64,000 bases of DNA from Arthrobacter sp. CDRTa11. GTDB lineage: Bacteria; Actinomycetota; Actinomycetes; Actinomycetales; Micrococcaceae. Location of the stretch: the NCBI RefSeq assembly GCF_026427775.1, contig NZ_CP044532.1:2356001-2420000 (forward strand), read 5' to 3'. Positions 52,169-60,545 of the stretch are shown in pieces. The stretch's first letter is position 1. Each line of letters begins with the position of its first letter. The notes under the pieces were generated by a model. The model did not search any database and was not told the DNA's origin. It saw only the letters and a list, made by a program, of their open reading frames with translations. Position numbers and translations under genes: made by a program.

Positions 52169-53551
52169 TCAGCGGACCAGCTCGAGGACCTGAGTGATCT
52201 CAGTACAGGCCTCCAGAGCCATCACGAGGTCTTGCACTTTCTTGACATTCTCAAGGGGAACGGGTTGGATCGAAGCTTCCGCGCAATCACTGAACTTTTG
52301 CTGGAGCTCTTCCCATGTCATCGGGCGTTCCGGCGTCCCGGGCACGTCGGAACCTAGGCGTTCAATGAGGCGACCGTCGCTTGTGACTATTTCGATCTTT
52401 CCGGCGGGCAGTTTAAGATTCCAGTTGTATGCCGGATCAGCTATCGGCTCAATCCGATTCGCAAGCGCGAGGATTTGCTGATCCTTGAGGGTATCCGTCG
52501 AGAAGTCAGAGATGCCCATCCTGCCCTTGACGAGCGCAAAGGCGACGAGGAAGGGCAACGAAAACCTGGCGTCCATAAGGGTTTCTGGCGCTTTTCGTTT
52601 CTTCAACGGCTGACTCATCCGCTCAGCGAAATCCCCGACATAGACGCGGACGGTTTCAATGTCCTCGATCTTGATCGGGTTTTCCCGTGCTAACTCGAGA
52701 GCAGCATGAATATAGGTGTGCGCGTTTCCCACCGCTGGCCAGTACTTGTAGGTCATGCCGGCAGAAAGGAATTCAGATCCGAGGTTCTCGAGCATCTTCT
52801 CGCGGTTGTATTCACCATTGAAGTAGACCTTGAACACGCCAGCCTCGCCTTCAAACAGGTTGGCCATTCCAAGCATCCCCTTCTGGGCCAGGAGCGCAGC
52901 GTTCACGCAGTTCTGTGCTATGAATCCGGCATAAAGCCCGCGCAGCTCACTGCCTGTGCCGAATATCTGCTCCATCGTGCCGCCCGCGTTCAGGCTGGCG
53001 ATGCCCATGGAATGGGCGATTTGCCCGACATTCAGACCTAGAAGCGAGCCGCAGGCGGCTACACCGGAGTACACTCCGACCACGGACGACAAGTTCCAGT
53101 CCATGCGCCACCCCACGTTGCAACGCAAACGAATGAACAGTTCCTGTCCAATTGCCACAGCTGTGATTAGCTCTTTGCCGGTGACGTCGCCCTTGCGTTC
53201 CGCTAATGCAAGAAGCGCAGGTACGAGTGAACTGTCCGGATGAGCCCCCCAAGGCGTTTGGCTGTCGAAATCAAGGCCGTGAGCTAGCGTGCCATTGGCA
53301 AACGCGGCCGCGGTGGCGGGTATACGCCCGCCGAACCCGAGTATTCTGGCCTCTTCCTTGCCACCAGCATCCGTGAGGAGCTCGATTATAGGTCGAACGG
53401 CTGGTTCCATCCCGCTCGCCCCCAGCATGACGCCGAGTGTGTCCAAAATACTCTTCTTAGCGGCCTCGACCGCTTGCGGTGGCAGGTCAGAAAACCGCGT
53501 GTTTGCCGCAAAACCTGCGAGGTCGTGGGAGAGATCGACGCTGTGTACCAT
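52169..53551 (-). CDS. MmgE/PrpD family protein
   Basis: A 460-residue protein related to the one at 37610: ILDTLGVMLGASGMEPAVRP, FANGTLAHGLDFDSQTPWGAHPDSSLVPA, YWPAVGNAHTYIHAALEL, MTWEELQQKFSDCAEAS. The family Asp-Asp is Asp-Ser here (DFDS), a change in the catalytic-loop region that may alter the reaction. A weak GAAAG lies before ATG 53551. It is followed by MFS and ALDH genes (242-base gap) and preceded by SMP-30 and SDR genes on the same strand, pointing to one pathway for an oxidised sugar or carboxylic acid. Confidence 0.9.
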   Translation of the reverse strand: MVHSVDLSHDLAGFAANTRFSDLPPQAVEAAKKSILDTLGVMLGASGMEPAVRPIIELLTDAGGKEEARILGFGGRIPATAAAFANGTLAHGLDFDSQTPWGAHPDSSLVPALLALAERKGDVTGKELITAVAIGQELFIRLRCNVGWRMDWNLSSVVGVYSGVAACGSLLGLNVGQIAHSMGIASLNAGGTMEQIFGTGSELRGLYAGFIAQNCVNAALLAQKGMLGMANLFEGEAGVFKVYFNGEYNREKMLENLGSEFLSAGMTYKYWPAVGNAHTYIHAALELARENPIKIEDIETVRVYVGDFAERMSQPLKKRKAPETLMDARFSLPFLVAFALVKGRMGISDFSTDTLKDQQILALANRIEPIADPAYNWNLKLPAGKIEIVTSDGRLIERLGSDVPGTPERPMTWEELQQKFSDCAEASIQPVPLENVKKVQDLVMALEACTEITQVLELVR

Positions 53552-53605
53552 TTCGTGTCTTTCGTTTGTGTCTAATGCTCATCAAGGACTGCATTGCGTT
53601 CAGGG

Positions 53606-54508
53606 TTACCCGGCAAAGCGCGCTTCTGGCAGGCCCCTCACGCCGAGTCCGTAGATCGCGAACAGACCGCCGGCACCGTCCTGTGTGGTGGGCACCCCAC
53701 GAACCGCCTTGGCCATGCTGGTGAAATAGAGAACGTCAAGATTCCGGCCCCCAAACATGACGCTGGTGACGTTGCGAACAGGAACTTCGAACTCCCCATC
53801 GATTGATCCGTCCGGGGCGTAGCGGATGATGCGACCCCCGAGTACCTTGGCATTCCACAGGTATCCCTCGGAATCGACGGTCGCTCCGTCGACGGTACGG
53901 GCGTAGTTCTGGTCGGAGATATGGAGCCGTTTGTTGGAAACTTCGCCGGCGCTAATGTCGTAGTCGTAAGCCCAGATGAGCTTGTGCTCCGAATCACCGA
54001 AATAGAAGGTTTTGTCGTCAGCACTCCAGCAAGGAGCGTTGGCGCAAACCAGGCCAGTGTCGATCTCCGCAACGGAAAGGTCGGGATCCAGCCGGTAGAG
54101 AGACCCGCCATCACCAGGCTTCCGGGTTATGCTCACGTTCAGGGGGTCGAAGTCATAGCCCATAGATCCCGCAAAAAATCGGCCGGCACGGTCAACCTTC
54201 CCGTCGTTGAACCGATAGCCGGGTTTATCGGTGAAGGGGTTAGCGATTGCAGTGACTCTTTGAGTTCCAAAGTCATAGAAATTGAAGCCATCGGCCAAGG
54301 CTAGAACAGCTCCGCCGCGTTCTCGCAGCGCCATCGAACCGATATAGGTCGGAACGTAGTAGGTGCGAACGTCGCTTCCGTCTTCGTTGCAACTCCAGAT
54401 CTCGCAAGCTGTGCTATCAATCCAGTAGAGGCGCTGGTCCCGGACATCCCAAAGCGGGCCCTCGCCAAGATGATTTTTGCAGTCAACCAAAAGCTTGATT
54501 TCAACCAT
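53606..54508 (-). CDS. SMP-30/gluconolactonase family protein
   Basis: A 300-residue six-bladed propeller lactonase. HLGEGPLWDVRDQRLYWIDS holds the metal-binding Glu, YRFNDGKVDRAGRFFAGSM the Asn/Asp ligand region, and CWSADDKTFYFGDSEHKLIWAYDYD the third. These enzymes open sugar lactones to aldonic acids using Ca or Zn, in the cytosol. ATG 54508 follows GGAGGA. The SDR 73 bases upstream would supply the lactone by oxidising a sugar, and the acid could pass to the PrpD protein encoded next. Confidence 0.93.
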   Translation of the reverse strand: MVEIKLLVDCKNHLGEGPLWDVRDQRLYWIDSTACEIWSCNEDGSDVRTYYVPTYIGSMALRERGGAVLALADGFNFYDFGTQRVTAIANPFTDKPGYRFNDGKVDRAGRFFAGSMGYDFDPLNVSITRKPGDGGSLYRLDPDLSVAEIDTGLVCANAPCWSADDKTFYFGDSEHKLIWAYDYDISAGEVSNKRLHISDQNYARTVDGATVDSEGYLWNAKVLGGRIIRYAPDGSIDGEFEVPVRNVTSVMFGGRNLDVLYFTSMAKAVRGVPTTQDGAGGLFAIYGLGVRGLPEARFAG

Positions 54509-54581
54509 GAATTCCTCCGTTCAAGGTATGGGCTCAAGGCGCCCGAAACGCTTTCAGCCAGTGACCCGCGAAGCGTGCAAG

Positions 54582-55337
54582 CTAAAGGCACGCAGTCTGG
54601 CCGCCATCCACTGAGACAACCGATCCAGTCATGAAGCTTGCATCATCGGTGAGAAGAAAAACGATAACCGCAGCGATTTCTTCAGGGTTGCCTATTCGCC
54701 CAATAGGATGCCTTGCATTAATACGTGCCACGGCCTCGGGATCGCTCATCATGTATTCGATCAAGGGAGTCCTGGTCATCCCGGGGGCGACGGCGTTGAC
54801 CCTGATACCGAGGGGACCGAGCTCGGGTGACATGGATTTCGTTATGCCCGAAATTCCAAACTTGGAGGCGACGTAGGAGAGGCGGTTGGGCACGCCCAGG
54901 ATACCTGCGCCCGAAGAGATATTTACAATGGCGCGCGGCCCTGTGTCGTCTTTGACTGCAAGCACAAATGCTTGGCACATGTTGATCGTTCCGTCTAGAT
55001 TCACAGACATGATCCTGCGGTGCTTTTCGGGATCGGTGGTGACGATACTTCCTTCACCTGTAATACCCGCGCAGTTTACCAAGCCACTAAGGCCGCCAAA
55101 TTTTCCACGCATTTCGGCGAGAACTGCCACTGTCGCTTCTTGGTCACAGACATCAAGCACCGCTCCGTGGATCCGGTTGGAGTTGTCCGCGCTTGAAATT
55201 GCAGCATCGACGCCAGCCTGCGTGACGTCCACCGCAACCACTGTTGCTCCTTCACGAAGCAATCTCTTGACGGTGGCGGCACCAATGCCACTTCCGGCAC
55301 CGGTGACCACGACTGTTCGCTCTTCGAATCGCTTCAT
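54582..55337 (-). CDS. Short-chain dehydrogenase/reductase
   Basis: A 251-residue classical SDR. VTGAGSGIGAATV is the cofactor loop, VDVTQ follows the second strand with the Asp typical of NAD use, LVNCAG replaces NNAG, and YVASK holds the catalytic Tyr/Lys; APGMTRTPL and MTGSVVSVDGG complete it. ATG 55337 follows AGAGGA, whereas the upstream ATG at 55364 does not fit. First gene of the minus-strand group SDR-SMP30-PrpD-MFS-ALDH. Its promoter region carries the ATAGTT-NN-ATATATGA motif that also precedes the IclR gene at 56044. Confidence 0.92.
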   Translation of the reverse strand: MKRFEERTVVVTGAGSGIGAATVKRLLREGATVVAVDVTQAGVDAAISSADNSNRIHGAVLDVCDQEATVAVLAEMRGKFGGLSGLVNCAGITGEGSIVTTDPEKHRRIMSVNLDGTINMCQAFVLAVKDDTGPRAIVNISSGAGILGVPNRLSYVASKFGISGITKSMSPELGPLGIRVNAVAPGMTRTPLIEYMMSDPEAVARINARHPIGRIGNPEEIAAVIVFLLTDDASFMTGSVVSVDGGQTACL

Positions 55338-55425
55338 TGAGACTCCTCTTGTATCTGCGCGCACGTCTGCTCCGGACCGGTTGGTTCCGGGGGAGGCTTA
55401 AGCACGTCGCTTTTGTATGTAAAAG

Positions 55426-55445
55426 ATAGTTCCATATATGAGTTC
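55426..55445. promoter_or_regulatory. Putative IclR operator ahead of the SDR operon
   Basis: Contains ATAGTT-CC-ATATATGA. The same motif, in opposite orientation, recurs at 55978-55995. It lies about 90 bases upstream of the SDR start. Confidence 0.55.
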
Positions 55446-55977
55446 AGTCGTCAAGGGTAAGTGCCCGAAGCAATCGGGTGCGTCAAGCGCGGGCAGCGCG
55501 CCTGGATTTGGGTTTGCTCGTTGCCCGGGGTGCGCCAAGAGAGCGTTACGAGGGCCCGGCCGTACGGGTCCGGTATCCACCGCGCGCGCCGAACTGAGAC
55601 TAGAGGCATGCGGGCCCGGTGCTATTTGTCGGGAACTACCTTGGGATTAGGGCATCGGTCGCCTGGAACCCCTCCACTGAAGGCTTACTACTCTAGGGTG
55701 AGAGCTAATCCCGCAACGCGGGCTCAGTGTCGAAAGGAGGCCACGGGTAGGGCGGCTCAACTTGGCTGGTCCCGTAACGGAACTATCGTGAGAAGCTTTC
55801 AACCGGGCTCCTCAATTCTGGGCGATGAGACGGCGTTGGTATTGCGGCACGCGCCGGGTCAGTGCAGCCGGCCACAGCGATTTGCCTGTAGATCGCAACG
55901 GCCCTTACAAAAGGGCCTTTGGGTCATCATGGAGAACTCCAGAAAGGCATTTGACCTGTTTTAGAGCTATGAGTAAC
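55446..55977. other. Gene-free intergenic stretch
   Basis: About 530 bases without a supported gene, between two copies of the putative IclR operator. It holds one terminator-like hairpin (55900-55920). A plus-strand frame at 55461-55964 has no family likeness and no ribosome site of note. Confidence 0.5.
55900..55920 (+). terminator. Small terminator-like hairpin
   Basis: GGCCCTT-ACAA-AAGGGCC followed by TTT. It stands ahead of the IclR promoter without a gene before it, so it may end an unseen small RNA or be fortuitous. Confidence 0.45.
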
Positions 55978-55995
55978 GTTCATATATAAAACTAT
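55978..55995. promoter_or_regulatory. Putative IclR operator ahead of the IclR gene
   Basis: Reverse complement reads ATAGTT-TT-ATATATGAAC, matching the site before the divergent SDR operon at 14 fixed positions. It lies about 50 bases upstream of the IclR start. Confidence 0.55.
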
Positions 55996-56043
55996 GGTGC
56001 TGGCCTGAGCGGCTTAGCGCTGGCCGAATTAGGAGCAGTCGTC

Positions 56044-56853
56044 GTGGACACGGAAACAAGTGAGAGCAAGTATCGCGCACCGGCCCTGGCGAAGGGGCTC
56101 GAAATTCTTGAACTCCTCGCTTCGGCGGAAGCCGGACTCAGCCAAGCCGAGATCGGCAAGACGCTCGGCCGTACCACATCGGAGATTTTCCGCGTGCTGA
56201 TGGTGCTGCGTGAGCGCGGCTACGTAGAGCTAGATAGCGGTGAGCGTTATCACCTGACGACGAAACTGTTTGAGGTCGCTCACCGTCATCCAATCATTCG
56301 GCGTTTGACGGCAATCGCCGGCGATGAGATGCAAAAACTTGCCAATCGCATAAGCCAAAGCATTCACCTCTGCATCCTCAATTCCGGGAAGTTGCTGGTT
56401 ATCGCTCAGGTCGACGGTCCAGATACCAACGTAAATACGGTCCGTCTCGGTGCGCAGATTCCCATCGACGACTCTGCATCTGGCCGGGTCCTTGCCGCGT
56501 TCATGGAGGAAGAGGAACTCTCGCATTTGCTGGCGCTCGCAGGCAACGAGACAAGTGCTCGCCGCGCGCGATTTCTTTCCGATCTTACCGAGGTACGCAA
56601 AGCTGGGTTCTGCCAAGGGCCGTCGCTCACAATTCAAGGAGTAACGAACATTTCGGCCCCGGTGTTTGACCATACCGGTAAGGCCGTGGCTGCGATCACG
56701 GCGCCTTTTATCCATCGCCTATCGGGCATGGAGACAGTGCCCGTGGAGCAAGCCCGCGAGATGTTGGTCCAAACTTGCCGGGAATTGTCCCGCCGGATGG
56801 GTGCAGGCGTCACTGAAGATCAGACGGACGAAAAGGTCAACAAACACCCATAG
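56044..56853 (+). CDS. IclR-family transcriptional regulator
   Basis: A 269-residue IclR regulator. APALAKGLEILELLASAEAGLSQAEIGKTLGRTTSEIFRVLMVLRERGY is the winged helix, RYHLTTKLFEVA the linker, and IHLCILNSGKLLVIAQVDG with ASGRVLAAFM the effector domain. GTG 56044 follows TAGGAG. It diverges from the SDR-SMP30-PrpD-MFS-ALDH group. A repeated AT-rich motif stands at both promoters, so it most likely controls that group and itself. Confidence 0.92.
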   Translation: MDTETSESKYRAPALAKGLEILELLASAEAGLSQAEIGKTLGRTTSEIFRVLMVLRERGYVELDSGERYHLTTKLFEVAHRHPIIRRLTAIAGDEMQKLANRISQSIHLCILNSGKLLVIAQVDGPDTNVNTVRLGAQIPIDDSASGRVLAAFMEEEELSHLLALAGNETSARRARFLSDLTEVRKAGFCQGPSLTIQGVTNISAPVFDHTGKAVAAITAPFIHRLSGMETVPVEQAREMLVQTCRELSRRMGAGVTEDQTDEKVNKHP

Positions 56854-57038
56854 GGCTCAACTAAGACCTGGGCGTCCCGGGCCAAATGCGGATCGTGGCC
56901 GCTTCTAGGAGCGACCGACCCCTTCTGCACGGCTGTATTGGCCCATGGGTAGGGCGCTAGTGTCCTTCTCAGCCGTGTTATCCGTTGGAGCGAGGTAGGA
57001 CTGCCTGCGCTTAACCGAACAAGGCTTCGAGGTGGCTG

Positions 57039-57057
57039 TATCCCGATATATGGGATA
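57039..57057. promoter_or_regulatory. Shared operator, site G
   Basis: TATCCC-GATATAT-GGGATA, perfect in both halves. It stands 140 bases upstream of the universal stress protein gene, the only gene on that side, and 185 bases after the IclR stop. No other feature was seen in the 340-base gap. Confidence 0.65.
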
Positions 57058-57196
57058 TCTTGTAAATTTATTGACACTGATTGACCCAGACCGACCGCGC
57101 GCTGCCCGGACTCGCCAGGATGAATTTGTGAAGCCATTGCAACTGTGGCCTGTGCTCACACATCTAAGCCGCACGCGTCAAGCAAAGGAGCAAAAC

Positions 57197-57625
57197 ATGA
57201 GTGGAATCATCCTTGTAGGAGTCGACGGTAGCGGAACGGCAGGCAAGGCAGCGGAGTCAGCCAGGGACCTTGCTGCATCGTTGGGCGCATCGTTGCACGT
57301 GGTATCAGCCTTCGACAGCGACCGCGCCGAAGTTTTCGGCAGCGGCAGTGATCAGTTGACCGTGTCCAATGCGGATGCCGCCGAGCACGTCGCCCGCACC
57401 GTCGCCGACACGCTCGGACGGGACATTGAAGTGACCTACTCCGCAGTACGTGGCAGACCGGCCGACGCACTCATCAAAGAGGCCCTGAGGATAGAAGCCC
57501 GGATCATCGTCGTCGGTAACCGGAGGATGCAGGGCATTGGCCGCGTCCTCGGCAGCGTTGCCAACAGCGTGGCCCACAGCGCTCCCTGTGACGTCTACAT
57601 CGCCAACACCTACGACACCGACTGA
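57197..57625 (+). CDS. Universal stress protein (UspA family)
   Basis: A 142-residue single-domain Usp protein. IILVGVDGSGTAGKAAE is the N-terminal strand and nucleotide loop, and ARIIVVGNRRMQGIGRVLGSVANSVAHSAPCDVYIA is the ATP-binding end with the G-2x-G-9x-G(S) pattern nearly intact. Usp proteins support survival in stasis or stress. ATG 57197 follows AAAGGAG; the frame is open further upstream without sense. The shared operator ahead of it suggests it is switched on with the catabolic operons. Confidence 0.92.
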   Translation: MSGIILVGVDGSGTAGKAAESARDLAASLGASLHVVSAFDSDRAEVFGSGSDQLTVSNADAAEHVARTVADTLGRDIEVTYSAVRGRPADALIKEALRIEARIIVVGNRRMQGIGRVLGSVANSVAHSAPCDVYIANTYDTD

Positions 57626-58046
57626 TAGGAACGGTTGCTCCCCGAACTCGCCCCCCGCCCAAAGGCGAACGATCAGTGGGGCCCTCTCGGCAGGTGAAAT
57701 GACTCGCTTTTGAGGGGCTGGAAATGGGCGTTGAGCCGGGGCTGACGCTCACGATCTGGACAGCAGAGTCGGTCGCCGTCGGCCGTCGCATGCAACTGCT
57801 CGCCTCATTGGCGAGCTGGGAGAATACGTCCAGGCCGTCCAGCCCGCATCCCAGAGGATACGCACGGACGGCTGACGACGGCGGCGCTGCTGCCACTTGT
57901 GAACGGTGTGGACGCCGTCGACGGGGAAGCGCACCCGCGATGACACATCTGACGCGGTGTTGCCCGGCCACAGGACTTCAGTGGCCGCCACTTCCGGTTC
58001 CCCGAAATAGTTTGTACTGCCCTACATTCCACGAAAGAAGGACACC
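57626..58046. other. Gene-free stretch
   Basis: About 420 bases; frames are interrupted and have no family likeness. One short stretch (IGELGEYVQAVQPASQRIRTDG) reads like protein and may be the relic of a lost gene. The end holds the GAAAGAAGGA ribosome site of the next SDR gene. Confidence 0.4.
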
Positions 58047-58712
58047 ATGAAGACCACCATCGCGATCATCGGAGCCGGACCTGGCTTGGGTCTCGCCTCT
58101 GCCAGCCGCTTCGGAGCCGAAGGCTTCAACGTCGCACTCCTCTCCCGTACGCAGGAACACGTGGATGCACTCGCCGCTGAACTGACCGGCGCCGGCATTA
58201 CCGCCCGCGGCTACGCCGCCGACGTCCGTGACCATGAGTCACTCAACACCGCTCTTGCCCGGGCAGCCGACGAGTTGGGGCCGATAGAACTCCTTCAATA
58301 CAGCCCTGTGCCATCTAAGGAATATCTGCGCCCTGTTCTTGAAACGACGCGCGAAGAACTTCGCTCTGCGCTGGAATTCTCCGCGCTGGGCGCTGCGGCC
58401 GCCATGAACGCGGTTCTTCCCGGCATGCGTGCCCTCGGCCGGGGAACCGCCTTGTTCGTTAACGGTTCCAGCGCCGTCCGTCCCAACCACAACTACGCAG
58501 GAACCTCTGCCGCGTTCGCCGCTGAATCCGCGTATGCCCAGATGCTTCACGACGCCCTGGCACCGGAAGGAATCCACGTCGCGCAGCTCATCATTCCCTT
58601 GGGCATCGGTGGAGGCGATCCCGCGCACGAACCGGCCGCCCTGTCCGATAGCCTCTGGCGCATCTACACCGAAGGGAAGGACTTCCGTACCTTCGTGACA
58701 CCTCTCGAATGA
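58047..58712 (+). CDS. Atypical SDR-fold protein lacking the YxxxK pair
   Basis: A 221-residue Rossmann protein of the SDR superfamily: IIGAGPGLGLASASRFGAEGFNVALLSRT at the N-terminus, then GYAADVRDH. At the usual active site it reads GTSAAFAAESAYAQML, with Phe where the catalytic Tyr would be and Glu in place of Lys, and LLQYSP replaces NNAG. It therefore probably is not a classical dehydrogenase. The C-terminus is also short. ATG 58047 follows GAAGGA. A second, intact SDR follows 37 bases later, so the two may be co-expressed. Confidence 0.82.
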   Translation: MKTTIAIIGAGPGLGLASASRFGAEGFNVALLSRTQEHVDALAAELTGAGITARGYAADVRDHESLNTALARAADELGPIELLQYSPVPSKEYLRPVLETTREELRSALEFSALGAAAAMNAVLPGMRALGRGTALFVNGSSAVRPNHNYAGTSAAFAAESAYAQMLHDALAPEGIHVAQLIIPLGIGGGDPAHEPAALSDSLWRIYTEGKDFRTFVTPLE

Positions 58713-58749
58713 GTTTTCCCCAGTCAACACCCAGAACGGAAGAAAAATC

Positions 58750-59493
58750 GTGTCCCGCATCCTCGTTACCGGCTCCACCGACGGGCTCGGCCGCGCGGCG
58801 GCCAAAGCGCTGCTCGACGACGGCCATACCGTCGTCGTGCATGCCCGCACGAGCGGGCGGCTGGCAGTTGTCCAAGACCTCCTCGACCGCGGCGCGCAGG
58901 CCGTGGTTGGCGACCTCGCCAGGCTTGACGAGGTACGCGGACTGGCCCAGCAAGCAAACGCCCTGGGCCGATTCGACGCCGTAATCCACAACGCTGGCGT
59001 CATCGGAGGGCCGTCCCTGCTGTCGGTGAACGTCGTCGCCCCCTTCGTCCTCACAGCGGAAATGGAACGGCCTGACCGTTTGATTTACCTCAGCAGCAGC
59101 ATGCACCACGGCGGCCATGCAGATCTCGCCGGGGTGGACTGGAGCGGCGGACAAAAGCCCCGTTCATATTCCGACAGCAAGCTGTTCGTGACTGCCCTCG
59201 CGGCGGCGGTTGCAAGGTTGTGGCCGGATGTGAGCACTTACGCCGTGGATCCCGGGTGGGTGCCGACCCGGATGGGCGGTCCAGGCGCCAGCGACGAACT
59301 TCGGCTTGGCCACGTCACACAGGCCTGGCTGGCTGCGGCAGGGAACCCCGAAGCACTCCGGAGCGGGCGCTACTGGCACCACCAGAAGACGCAGGCGCCT
59401 CATCAGGCGGCAGGTGATGAACACTTCCAGGCGGCGCTCCTTAGCTCGCTGGCCGACTACACGGGAATCGCGATCCAGGGAGCACCAAAATGA
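58750..59493 (+). CDS. SDR-family oxidoreductase
   Basis: A 247-residue SDR. VTGSTDGLGRAAAKALLDDGHTVVVHAR gives the cofactor loop with an Arg suited to NADP. VIHNAGVIG and SYSDSKLF (catalytic Tyr/Lys) follow, then DPGWVPTRMGG. It resembles actinobacterial SDRs of unknown substrate. GTG 58750 follows GGAAGA. It lies 37 bases downstream of the atypical SDR. Confidence 0.87.
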   Translation: MSRILVTGSTDGLGRAAAKALLDDGHTVVVHARTSGRLAVVQDLLDRGAQAVVGDLARLDEVRGLAQQANALGRFDAVIHNAGVIGGPSLLSVNVVAPFVLTAEMERPDRLIYLSSSMHHGGHADLAGVDWSGGQKPRSYSDSKLFVTALAAAVARLWPDVSTYAVDPGWVPTRMGGPGASDELRLGHVTQAWLAAAGNPEALRSGRYWHHQKTQAPHQAAGDEHFQAALLSSLADYTGIAIQGAPK

Positions 59494-59825
59494 CGAATTG
59501 GGGCCAATGCGGTTGCATGGATCGCCGGGAGCGATGACCCGCACATCGCACCGTTCCGCGCCAATGGCGGCACGTACGGAACGCCTACCTGATCTGATCG
59601 GTGGCGGGTGCGAGTTCCAGCAGGTGGGTCTGGTTGATCCGACCGGGCCCGGCGTTCTCCGGGGGCAGAGAGTGATCCACGCCATGTCCTACCTGAAAAC
59701 CGGCCTATCGCTCAGAAATCTGCCGACAGGCCCTGCCAAAAGGTGTACCAACAGGGCCTCCCTGATTCTCGTGATATGGGATTCACTGGATCCGACACCA
59801 GCTTTTGGAAAAGGATCAATTCAGC
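59494..59825. other. Gene-free stretch
   Basis: About 330 bases. No gene, hairpin or operator I can support. Confidence 0.4.
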
Positions 59826-60545
59826 ATGCGCTTCATCACAAGCATCGCGCGACAGACCCGCGCCGGCGCCCGCCACGCTAAGCTAGCGGCGGCCTCCGTA
59901 ATTCTCGCGGCGACGTTCATTGGCTTCCACGCCAGCACCGCAGAGGCCCATCACGGGTTCGACGACTTCGACACGGACCGCCTGTACTACATCTCGGGTA
60001 CCGTCTCGCAGGTCCGCTGGGGCGACCCGCATTCCTATTTCACCGCCACGCTCGACAGCGAGCTCCCCGCTGACACGCCTGAACTGGCTTTACCTGAGCA
60101 GCTGCAGGCCCCTGAAGACAGCGGTCCAATCAGGGACGCTCCGTCGTACAGTGGCTCCTATGACGTGTTGGAGGTCGTCATCGCGCCCCCGAGTTTCACG
60201 GGAAGGTGGGGCCTCGACCGTCCGCTCGTTGACGGCGAGCGAGTCGAAGCGGTCGGCTATATCGGCGCGAGTCACGACGATGAGTTTCGTCCGGTCGTGT
60301 TCTGGTTCGAGGACGGGCAGCCGGTCAATCAGGTGCTCGGAAGTGAACTGCCGGCGAGGCCGCTGCCGGTTCCGTATCCCGCGGACGGCTCGGCTGCCGC
60401 CGACGTTGACCACGATGCCCGGGCTGCTGCCGAGGGCTCGGACGGTACGTCGCCGATAGCGGTGTGGGTCACGGTCGGTGTGGTGCTGGTCGTCGTCGTT
60501 GCAGGAGGGGCTCTGTATCTGCGCGCCCGGTCGCGTCGAGAGTGA
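59826..60545 (+). CDS. DUF6152-like exported, membrane-anchored protein
   Basis: A 239-residue protein with an N-terminal signal (AKLAAASVILAATFIGFHASTAEAHH) and a short mature domain starting HHGFDDFDTDRLYYISGTVSQVRWGDPHSYFTATL, the signature of the DUF6152 family. A C-terminal membrane helix (TVGVVLVVVVAGGALYL) and a basic tail RARSRRE anchor it. The family often neighbours copper or respiratory genes, but its function is unknown. ATG 59826 is preceded by AAAGGA. It overlaps the next gene by 4 bases (GTGA), so the two are coupled. Confidence 0.75.
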   Translation: MRFITSIARQTRAGARHAKLAAASVILAATFIGFHASTAEAHHGFDDFDTDRLYYISGTVSQVRWGDPHSYFTATLDSELPADTPELALPEQLQAPEDSGPIRDAPSYSGSYDVLEVVIAPPSFTGRWGLDRPLVDGERVEAVGYIGASHDDEFRPVVFWFEDGQPVNQVLGSELPARPLPVPYPADGSAAADVDHDARAAAEGSDGTSPIAVWVTVGVVLVVVVAGGALYLRARSRRE

